From: Strongylocentrotus purpuratus
Taxonomy: Eukaryota; Echinodermata; Echinoidea; Camarodonta; Strongylocentrotidae
NCBI RefSeq assembly: GCF_000002235.5
Contig: NW_022145601.1
Span: 9,071,658-9,135,657 of the forward strand
Length of the DNA stretch: 64,000 nucleotides
Direction of reading: 5' to 3'
The notes below the pieces were generated by a model. It was not told where the DNA came from. It made no database searches and saw only the letters and a list, made by a program, of their open reading frames with translations. Each line of letters begins with the position of its first letter. Positions within the stretch are counted from its first letter, which is position 1. Shown piece by piece: positions 55,501-64,000 of this stretch. The translations under genes were made by a program, and so were the position numbers.

Positions 55501-58500
55501 TGATATTATTGTAGTTTCTAACAAAGGTTAACTTAGTAGGTATGTTAGGGCCCATGGGAATAAGTAATTTATGAAATAATTGACGATAATTTCAATGACA
55601 TAATCAACTTTGTTTGATCACAACCGGTTCAGAAACGGCTGAAATACAACCATTTTTAATTATAATGGGGCCCAATATAATTACATAATTTTTAACCAGC
55701 CGTTGAAAAATGATTAGAAAATGCTTACACTTTTAACAATTTTTCAAAAGTGGCATTTAAATAGCTGTCGATAATCATCCTATTTAATCTTTATTTTAAC
55801 AGAACATCTCATGCACATTTTTTAAAATAAAAAATGGTTGAAACCAATGCGTCTTTACAAAGCGCCCTCTTGCGTTTCAACATCTCGTTTTGAATGATTA
55901 CAGGCTTTTGACTTAGTCGTTAATAATGTGTTATACCTTTCAAGCATGGTGGAGTTATAAATATTAGTTTGTATAGGTTATGGTGCAGGTTTTGGCTACT
56001 AAAATTCAGTTTTACCCAAACTGTACTACCCCTTTAATGAAAATTATTCAATCTTAGGTCTACTCAATCGTATATACAGTGCGTCCCAGAAAAAACGAAA
56101 CCGAGAATTATCGATGTTTTATCATAACTTAATCACAATAATAATTAATAAATGGCACATATTTGTAAAGCTTAGAACCTCTTCTTCCATTTGGTGCTAC
56201 TCATATGATGCATATTTCAAGCATGAGGGATTAAAAATAATTGGAAGAGAGGAAACCAAAAAGTCATTTGGCGGGCGGCACTAAGAAGACTTAAGACTTG
56301 ATGCATGGCTGATCGTCAGCGAAACGGAGTTAAGTCTTTTGTCAACTCTGTTTGTTGCTACGGCAGGCAGCCAGTAATTGAACTCGTTTAATCATATTAT
56401 GGAAATGCAATCATTACTTTAAACAAAAAGAAATTTGTTATTCCTGGCTCATTTTTCCTGATTGAGGTGTCATATGAAAGGACAGAAAATGAACTTTATA
56501 GAAACGTGATTTTCTCTTTGAAATTCAGATACCGCCCGCCAAATGACTTTTTGGTTTCCTCTCTTCAAATGATTGTTTTTAATCACTCATGCGTGAAATA
56601 TGCAGCATATGGGTTACATCAAATGAAAAAGGAGGATCTAAGCTTTACAACTTTGTGTCATTTATTAATTATAATTGTGATTAAGTTATGATAAAACATC
56701 GATAATTCTCGGTTTCGTTTTTTTTCTGGGACGCACTGTATAGTATATGAACATTCTGAACTGATAGGTTAGAAACAAATGTCACTTAACAATATCGTAG
56801 CGGATTCTTGTAATGGAGAGGAATCCTCCAAATTATTGGGAAATAATCTTTTATTCTTTTTTTTTTAAACCATGTCTACCTTAATTGTTAAATCCAGCCA
56901 TTTCTTGATCGCAACAACCTTTTTCCAAAGAAGTAATGTTATCATAAGTTCATAACGATGATTTAAATGTAAATGTTGTCAATTTTCGTTGTCATGTTTT
57001 CCATTTATCATTATTATTATTATTACAGTGATCACTTAATTGATACGGTTTATCCAATGTGACATTTGAAACTTCAACTGTTATACCAATTTTCACTATA
57101 AGATTAAATGTATAAGAAGTTTCATAATAAAAAACACGAATTATCTAATTTCGAAAGTGAAATTGATTGTAAATTATATCTCCTTGTGCCCTTTAAGTTT
57201 TAATTAATCGAAAAGCGTTGAGAAGCGTCATTCAATACAATCACAAATATCTCCATCATTTGGGAGAAATTAGAACAAATTCATGAAAAGTTTTATACTT
57301 CTGTTACCTTAAGCCAAAATAAAATAAAAAGGGTATGTGAAAGCTTCAATTGCTTTCGGCTGATCCTGATAAAGTTAATGGAGCAATTAAATGACATTAC
57401 CATTTACATTATTATCATGTATTTTTTGTTACTTCGAACTGATATTCTTTAAAAACATATTAATACACCCAATGATCTATTGATGAAACATAACAAATTA
57501 TTTAAATGACAATTGCCACAATTTTCGGTATTTTCGATATACTTTTGTTTGTCTATTTAAAGGTTCTATCCCAAGCTCAAGATGAAAGTTCCTGGTCGCA
57601 TCAACCATGATCTTCTAGCTAACGTTCTAGCTTCGTGGCCAAACTTCCATCGTCTTCACGAAGAAGGGTATAGAATAGTGACTGGAATATGGTCGCATAT
57701 TGCAAAAGCAATGAAGATAAAGAACACCCTCATAAACAGAAAGTGGCTCTACAACCAATGGCGGTTCAACACCAATAATCTGCGGGACAAGGTTACAAAC
57801 ATCCAGGAAGAGCATCGTATAGAAAACCAAGACCGCACCACGGAGTGCCCTGTAACCTTAAATACCCAATCAACTAATACCAAACAAAGTGGAAATAAAG
57901 GTCAACGATCCGACAGAAATGATGCATGTTTCAGAGCTAATTCACCACACGATAGGGACGCACATGAAATCTCGTTCACCCTCCTTCACCTATCCCATCA
58001 CCACCCTGTTCGATGACCAACAGCGAAAAGCTGTATGACACTCAAGAAGAGGATTCTTTGCAGTATTCACCCGGAGCATCCAGTGTGGATGCAACTCTTC
58101 CGTATCCCCGAAAACAAACATCTGACAACGAAAATGACGATAGTACTGACAATGAATGGCATTTCAGTCTAAATCAAGAAGAGTGGAAGAGCATCAAGCC
58201 CACGGGGAAAAAGTCCAATCTTCAGGGACAGTGGGCGGAACTGTATTCGAGGAAGTTTCAAGATGTTAACAGAGGTTGTGTCCCGGTCTTCAAATACAAT
58301 CATGTAAAGCTGCCAAGAAGCCGGAAGCATAATATGCCATATGCGAAGGCAATATGTCTTTGTAAATTCAAAACATGTTGCAAATACAAGTTCATTATAG
58401 GAAAGAAGCCGACGACAAGCCAGAAAAAGATAAGGGTCGACGTGAACAGATTGGGCAACGTAGACCACGGTGAAGAAACGGGAGAAAAGAGGCACATCAA

Positions 58501-61500
58501 AGGAAAGAGAAGAGGGGAAGTTGCAACAGAGCTTGAGAAAGATGGGGTCACGAAGTGGTACTACCGGACAGTAGCATCAATGACAAAGGAGGAAAAGGAG
58601 GCAGGTAATTTAAGTGCATGCGCTACCCATGAAGTACTTCGGCGAATATTGGCAGATAGAAGGAACAAGGACAAAATCCACGATGACATCTTGCAGGAGG
58701 TAAAACTCTTGCAGGAGGTGTACAAGGATATTCACCCAAATGGTCAATACACCGATGGCGGATTCGTTCAGTACTTTAGCATCTACCCATTCAAGGTACA
58801 CCTCCATCTCGATGACCAGCTAGACTTGTACATCCGACATGCCAAGAAGCAGCAACCAGTCCTCTACCTGGATGCTACAGGGTCCATCATAAAAAAGATC
58901 CCTGGACAAAAGAAAGCAGTGCTGTACTATGCACTAGTTATGAAAAATCCTATACCTGGAAGGTCTGGCATCCCCGTCGCGGAAATGCTTACCAACGATC
59001 AGCATGCGTCTGAAATAAAGCATTTTCTATCCAGGTTCGTCAATACAATATCCAAAGGAAAGAAATTGAAGGCTGGTTTGCCAAGAAGGGTCGAGGTTGA
59101 TTTTTCATGGGCCTTGATTCAATCTGTTCTCCATGCCTTCAATAGCGAAGAAACGAAGACGTACCTCATCCGAACCTGGAAGCTTGTGCAAGGCGAACTG
59201 TCAGAAGGAAAGGTAACAAGTTTCACATACCCCCATATATGTGCGGCCCACATGTTGAAAGATGTGAGCAGGCGACTGAAGGAGCACACCAAAGACCACG
59301 GTGTAAAGCAGTTCTGCCTACATGTGTTTGCGCTACTTCAGACAGAGCACGATGTCAGCAAGGCAAGGGAGACATTCCGTCACTTCTGTCAAGTTCTGGA
59401 CAGCAAGTTCGCGACATCGGCAGTGGCCGAATCATTGGCTATCCTGAAGAGGAAAATATCACGCAAGGGCGCTAGTGATATCGATGATCTTCAGGGCACC
59501 AGTACAGAGGCAACTTCATGCAAAGATAAGACGGTCGTTAATCGCTTTAAGGCGATACGCGAGAGTTCACCTTGGTGGAGAGCCTTCAAGGAGGAGAAGG
59601 AGCATGCAGTACGACATGAGTCATCAGAAGCTGTTGGGAACGAATACTTCACACCTGGGTTAACTGCAATGCTGCTGGATGGGTTTATGCACGTGTATCC
59701 ATTGTGGAGTGCTGTCACTTTCGGCGACTTGACCCGATATGTTCCAGCAAAAAAGTTGATCCTGTTCGACCCACCCGTTCCCAATAGAGATACAAACTCT
59801 CTTGTGGAGAACTGGTTTGGTGTTGTGAAAAAGGACGCCGTTCCCGGGGAAGGACCAGGCTGACTCCTGGAAAGTTCATAAGATTTGCGTACTGCAACGT
59901 ACGGGGTCGAGTTGCGGAGACACAGTTGCGACCTAGCAAAGGAAAGGTCGATGTGGAAGCGGAAGGCAGAAATACTTCCACTCCTAGAAGGCAGGGAAAG
60001 TACTTCCGTTCACCTCGTGATGAAGACATTCTGCAGCCAAAGAAAAAGAAAAAGTGTCCCCCTCACAAAGAAAACGCAGACATCCCCATCGTCAAAAACA
60101 GGAAGTCCTCGAAACGTGCTAGAACTTCACGAAAAGAAGATATTCCGAACCCTGAAGAAGAATGGAACAAAAGGAAGCGTCACGACGACAATAAGGTTAA
60201 CAGAAAGGAAGGTAAAGCGAAAAAAGCAAAAGAGAAGAAATGCCGTAAAGCAGAAAGAGAGCGGCGGAGCGGAGATTATCCAAGGTGGGGAGGGAGAATC
60301 CAGTACAAAGGAAAAGATGTCACACTAGCAAACACGTGTACAATAGACAACATCATGGTCATACTCGCCAAAGTTAACCAGCAGCAAAGCGTGCTACGAG
60401 AAACACTAATGCAGAGTTCTGACATCAAGAGCAGAAGAATCTTGCATATTGCTGACCTATGCGTCGCGAAAGAGTGGACCCTGGCTAAACTAGAGTGGCT
60501 ACATACAATTTGCCAGTTTGAACTCGAGATGTACACACCGCAGACATGGGACGCATATGGGTCTGAATTCTACATGTTTGTACGACATCTGGACGTTTTC
60601 CAGGCGAACACGCAGACATCGAGGTGCTCCAGCCCAACATGCAGACAAGCCGTCGTGACAAGGAGAAGCATATCCATAGAACTCGGGTAAGACCAACGTA
60701 CCTGGCATAAATAAATTGAAGTTGGAATAAATAGAACGTTATAGCCAATAGTTCAAGATTGGTATGTAACACAATTGATATATGAACAGGTAGGGATTTT
60801 GATCACGCCAAATAATGACCACAAGCGGTTCTCACCACTCTCCTATTATCAATATCATTATAATAAAGATATCACAAAATTTCTCCATTAGAGAAAGAAC
60901 AAACACTGTATGAAAACATTATATAATGATTCTAGGAATTTTGTGATGAATACTTACAATGTAAATCGTCATTATTTCACCCCCCTCAACAACAACAAAT
61001 AATAATGATAACAATAGAAGATTTTTTTTTTAACACTGCCTTCATGTTAAAGAAATCATTTCCGGGGGATCGATTAACATATTGATTGCATTTGTAGATT
61101 ATTTCACCACGCAAAAAGGAAAAATAAATACTGGAATATAATTTGACAATTTATCTAAAGTATTATAGAACTAAAACTATATTTTAAAAACATGTACAGG
61201 TCTACAAATGACGGTAAGAGAGGCACGGTGCAAGATGCGCTAAACTGCTGGATTGCCCCACCGCCGTGTCACCAATGCCACATACCACTTGCCACAGGAG
61301 AGTACGTTAATCATTGATTGAATTTACGTCGAGTACTAGTATAAACTCATCAGGACTTTTGCACATTACAAAAATTGAAAAAATTAAAAAAAAACTATTT
61401 GACAAAGGTGTTCGCTATTAAATAGTTTGGTCATACCTCTTATATATAACACTGTACGTTGCAACTTTTGTTCCTACAAACTGGCGTATTTGGTATACAG

Positions 61501-62696
61501 GCTGCAAGTAGGCCTATGTCAATTTTTAAGCACATATTTGATATTATCTAAAAATTACAGCCTACACATTCTGCTCTGCATGTACACTAACGGAAATTTC
61601 AAAACGATTAGCAAAATTTCCTGTGTGAAAATACCTTTGAAGGTAAAATAGTGATTTGAGTTAGTTGTAATATTTTAAGAACGATCATTCAATAATTTCC
61701 ACCAGTCTAATATATTGTATGTTGAAACTGTATTCCATTTGAATGACAAGGACATTGGAATATTTTGTTTTATTTTGTGAGAACGAAAATGTATGATCAT
61801 GTCTTAATATCAAATATTAATGATGATATCAATTTACAGGCGCTGTTCGGGTGAGAGAAAGTGGGAAGAGCGACAATTCGACCACTTCATATGTCCACCA
61901 ATCCTGTGCTTTAGTCCTATCATCTATCAATCCAGAACGAAGGGTGCAGCCCGAGTTACCCTTATGTTTCAGCACAACGTTTCATTAGGAACCGCAAGGT
62001 ATTGTCGTTAAAACAATGGATTATAGAAGTCATTTGCTATATTTTGTATTTTACAACAGCACATAAAAATTATGCCACTAGCCATTTCGAGACTAAAACA
62101 TGATTGTTGTCCCTCAAAACATAAGTTATTTTAGCAGCAATATTGGCTGATTATAGCAAGCTCAAAATCATACCCACAAATAGGTTGGAGGAAGTTATGA
62201 TTTTCAGCTTGGTATAATAGCCTACTTAGCATTTGTTAGCAATTGTTAATGTATTCAGCTAAATGTCCATGAAGAAGGAATATTGATTACATGTTTATTT
62301 TAGAGTACAGTATGAACTATTGTTGTGATATTCAATGAACATGTGATTACATGCTTTTTCTACCGTCTATCACATTACATGTAAATTTAAAGCAGATTTC
62401 AAGACTCATAATGTAAACCGCGCTGTATTAGACCTCTGCGTTAAGGATGTATTGACCATTTATTTTCTCTGTTACTTCATTCCTTTTCTGAAATTATAAA
62501 CATAAATTACAGGTACACGTTACAGGGTATGACGATTCACAAAGCAGACCACTTCACATGCATCTTCAAAGAGGCAGGTCGTTGGTATTGCTATGATGGG
62601 CTGACTGGTGACGTAATGGAGACAGCATCTCCATTGCCAGCAAGAGGGGAAACAATAGGGTATCTTGTGTACCTGCTGGACGATGTTACATCATGA
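52446..62696 (+). CDS. DDE (MULE-like) transposase fused to USP/C19-like cysteine peptidase, multi-exon, interrupted
   Basis: Six exons fit in phase: 52446-52520, 54002-54042, 57563-60686, 61200-61301, 61840-61998 and 62513-62696 (stop TGA). In order the product has an N-terminal CxxC motif (RICRLCSTTEEG) and a Lys-rich region. Next is a core with Asp at 58871 (LYLDATGS), Asp at 59099 (EVDFSWAL), C-x2-H at 59240-59251 (CAAHMLKD) and Glu at 59807 (LVENWFG), the order of a Mutator-like DDE nuclease. A basic linker leads to a peptidase with Cys at 60337 (ANTCTIDN), CxxC (PCHQCH), HKADHF and WYCYDGL, as in ubiquitin-specific proteases. Two frame breaks lie in the big exon, near 57.97-58.02 kb and 59.84 kb. 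Domesticated gene or transposon remains open. Confidence 0.72.
52900..53585. repeat. Diverged tandem repeat (~140-165 bp unit)
   Basis: A motif resembling GGGGCTCCTA-T-TT-T--A-C-GTT followed by CA-AAGGAAACCCTGTATA recurs near 52985, 53117, 53365 and 53525. C-rich runs separate some copies. It lies in the first visible intron of the transposase-peptidase gene. Confidence 0.5.
54002..54042 (+). CDS. Transposase-peptidase gene, small exon
   Basis: Acceptor GATGCTTTCAG, donor GAAG/GTAATT, 41 bases, phase 0 in and 2 out, encoding PSGKTFQYASLVRR. It connects in frame to both neighbours (..RNM-PSGKTF.. and ..VRRFYPKLK..). An upstream alternative acceptor (CTCTACAG at 53984) would give a stop. Confidence 0.5.
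54475..54820. mobile_element. Foldback MITE (CCAGGGGGTGTTTC ends)
   Basis: CCAGGGGGTGTTTCTTATTT at the left is mirrored by ATGAAACACCCCCTGG at the right. About 60-bp arms contain GTTCGTAAAGTTAC and ATGACTTT words. 346 bp, intronic. Confidence 0.78.
55000..55190. repeat. Poly-C containing dispersed repeat
   Basis: It contains GATTTTCAAATTTTCGGGGG, a 15-C run, 'GGGCCCCCCTCTTGGCCCC' and GCTGGATCCGTCCCTGAC. It resembles the block at 18010-18190 in layout. Confidence 0.5.
55595..56040 (+). repeat. Dispersed repeat, copy 2 of a direct pair
   Basis: Direct counterpart of 51870-52260, with an insertion of ~100 bases. Both copies lie in or next to the 5' part of the transposase-peptidase gene. Confidence 0.65.
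56077..56738. mobile_element. Tc1/mariner-like MITE, 662 bp, TA target site
   Basis: CAGTGCGTCCCAGAAAAAAC at the left and the mirrored TTTCTGGGACGCACTG at the right are bounded by TA. The arms extend ~205 bp (to GGCGGGCGG / CCGCCCGCC) around a ~250-bp unrelated centre. No transposase frame. A half copy lies at 30153-30360. Confidence 0.85.
57563..60686 (+). CDS. Transposase-peptidase gene, main exon (DDE core, linker, peptidase Cys box)
   Basis: Three consecutive open frames cover the exon. 57563-58014 holds the N-terminal domain with RKWLYNQWRFNTNNLRDKV. 58013-59863 (616 codons) holds a cysteine cluster CLCKFKTCCKYKF and the DDE motifs. 59848-60686 holds a Lys/Arg-rich linker and NTCTIDNIMVIL. 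The breaks near 57.97-58.02 and 59.84 kb each need a one-step frame change. Apart from these the frames are clean for over 3 kb, and codon use looks normal. Donor CTCGG/GTAAGA, phase 2. Confidence 0.8.
61200..61301 (+). CDS. Transposase-peptidase gene, exon with CxxC zinc motif
   Basis: Acceptor CATGTACAG, donor GGAGA/GTACGT, phase 2/2, encoding STNDGKRGTVQDALNCWIAP, then PPCHQCHIPLATG. The C-x2-C in the middle of a C19-like fold suggests a zinc-binding fingers region. Confidence 0.78.
61840..61998 (+). CDS. Transposase-peptidase gene, exon before the His box
   Basis: Acceptor CAATTTACAG, donor GCAAG/GTATTG, phase 2/2. It encodes RCSGERKWEERQFDHFICPP, then ILCFSPIIYQSRTKGAARV. The central part of the peptidase domain. 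Confidence 0.78.
62513..62696 (+). CDS. Transposase-peptidase gene, last exon with His box
   Basis: Acceptor ATAAATTACAG, phase 2 in. It reads YTLQGMTIHKADHFTCIF, then GRWYCYDGLTGDV and ends YLVYLLDDVTS with stop TGA at 62694-62696. The order H-x3-H-F then W-Y-x-Y-D is the C19 peptidase His/Asp box. Confidence 0.82.
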
Positions 62697-64000
62697 CGGC
62701 AATAATGAACGCGATGAATGGAGTGAGGTATGATATGTTTTTGATGGGACATGTTCCCGAATTTAATAAGATATTCTTTACGAATGCATCCTATACGTAC
62801 TGTTCCGTGACAAATTTCATCGTATTCGTTCTTTGTATCCTACCTCCGGGCCTCTCCTTGCGAATCTAAGTCAAGCGGTAAGTTGCGATGTAGCAGCAGC
62901 AGTTTGATTCGGCACCGTACATTGTAAAATATTGTTATCAATTATCATCTAGATAACAATCATTTTAGATTTAAGAAAATTATGTTTCTAAAAAATTACA
63001 AAAACGACCATTCTACGTCACTTGGAGATAGGTAATAATTCCGACTGCAATGTAACCGTGACATGAAATGATTATCATTTAACAGAGCAAAAACAATTTA
63101 TGATCTTAAAATCGTTGATACTTGCATGATAGTCCGGAAGTCAAAAGCGTGAGCCAAAAAAAAATAAAACTAATCTTTCGACAGCAGTTTGTATAAGCCC
63201 AGTGCTCTAAAAAAATAGATGTGTGGCTATACTTACCTGATAAAGGACTTTATTGGTATACAGGTCAGGTAAATCCATCGTTAAAGCCTTGTACTGGGAT
63301 TGAAATATCACTCACACTTAATCTGTTTATGCACAATATTACGGGACAATAATTTAAGACTAAAGAAAACACTGATGAATTGCATTGTTCTGGGAGGATG
63401 GGGCATATTTGAAACATAGTTCGTGATAAAAGAAAGAATGGTTCGTTTATACTAGAGCTTGATATCAAAACAAAACTCCTTTTTCCTAATTAACACAGGA
63501 ACCTTACTTCAATGGGCATCTTGGTTGTTTTCGTGACCAGCTTCAGCTATTTGACTATTCAATATTATAGAAGGTGTTTGTTGACAGAATCGCTCGGATT
63601 TTATTCGCTTTGCCAAATGGTAGCCCAAACACGGTACCGTGTAGCCTTTTATCTTCCTCGCCTGCATTGTCATGTTCGTTCATTACATTCCCATCATCAT
63701 CCTAATTATTTTCAATGATTATTTTGATATCCTACTTTCCTTTACCTCCCTCTTATCCCACTTTAGCGCCGAAGGCGTATCGTGCTCTGATTGTCTGACT
63801 GGACTTACTTAGGGCCAGAGGCGTCGATGGGGTGGGGGTGGCAACCCCTCATCAGTGAGAGAGTTTCAAGTCCCCCGAGTGACATGTCCAAGACTGGTAT
63901 TACCTTAGCAATGTTCATTTTGCTTCGTACTATGCCATCTACTAAAGACATATCAAATACAAATGTCAACGGAGAGACTATTTCATGGATATTAGTTTTG
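62697..64000. other. No gene seen
   Basis: The 3' flank of the peptidase gene and AT-rich DNA. Short open frames at 63265-63468 and 63512-63718 show no domain, splice or codon support. A fragment 'GGCGTCGATGGGG' with GGGGGTGGCAACCCC near 63825 resembles the edge of a dispersed repeat. Confidence 0.5.

Noticed and set aside
1-64000. LTR retroelements, retroviral or Polinton genes
   Set aside because: No paired long terminal repeats, primer-binding site, or capsid/pol/integrase motifs were recognised; the RT fragments seen are LINE tails.

Overview
This window looks like a scaffold piece from a marine invertebrate, most likely an echinoderm and probably a sea urchin (inference). It is intron-rich, AT-rich and crowded with foldback MITEs, tRNA-derived SINE and LINE tails ending in (ATT)n, long (CT)n, (GATG)n and poly-G/poly-C tracts, and tandem arrays. 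Short coding exons lie far apart. There is no operon structure, and I recognised no LTR retroelement, retrovirus, Polinton or CRISPR.

Region 1 (57-13573, minus strand) holds six phase-compatible exons of a multi-pass membrane protein. It resembles the second half of an MFS transporter of the MFSD8/CLN7 type and runs off the left edge. Its large intron carries a 5.87-kb piggyBac-type element (5913-11785, TTAA on both sides). That element contains an internal tandem array, a nested foldback element and only the N-terminus of a transposase. Exactly 500 Ns (14415-14914), followed by 56 Cs, mark a scaffold join. The exons for the first half of the transporter may be lost there, as may the upstream exons of an orphan transmembrane-tail exon (15341-15501, plus).

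Region 2 (18402-34918, plus) is a complement-control-protein (CCP/sushi) and zona pellucida (ZP) locus. Three CCP exons (18402-20233) are followed by a signal-peptide exon (24842), two CCP exons, two short linker exons and two exons that together give a complete four-cysteine ZP-N domain. Nearly all junctions are phase 1. The ZP-C half was not found. Where the next exon should be, the intron holds an 11.3-kb satellite array (about 35030-46367, roughly 60 copies of a ~190-bp monomer) with ~1.9-kb and ~3.8-kb higher-order periods.

Region 3 (46.4-52.4 kb) is almost entirely diverged tandem repeats. The clearest is a ~113-bp family carrying a CGCG hairpin (49075-51315).

Region 4 (about 52446-62696, plus) is the most unusual part. 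Six exons with matching splice phases encode, in order, a CxxC N-terminus, a DDE/RNase-H-like (MULE-like) transposase core with D, D, C-x2-H and E motifs, a basic linker, and a USP/C19-like cysteine peptidase with Cys, zinc-binding and His boxes. The reading frame is interrupted twice. I could not find terminal inverted repeats. The last 1.3 kb shows no gene I can support.
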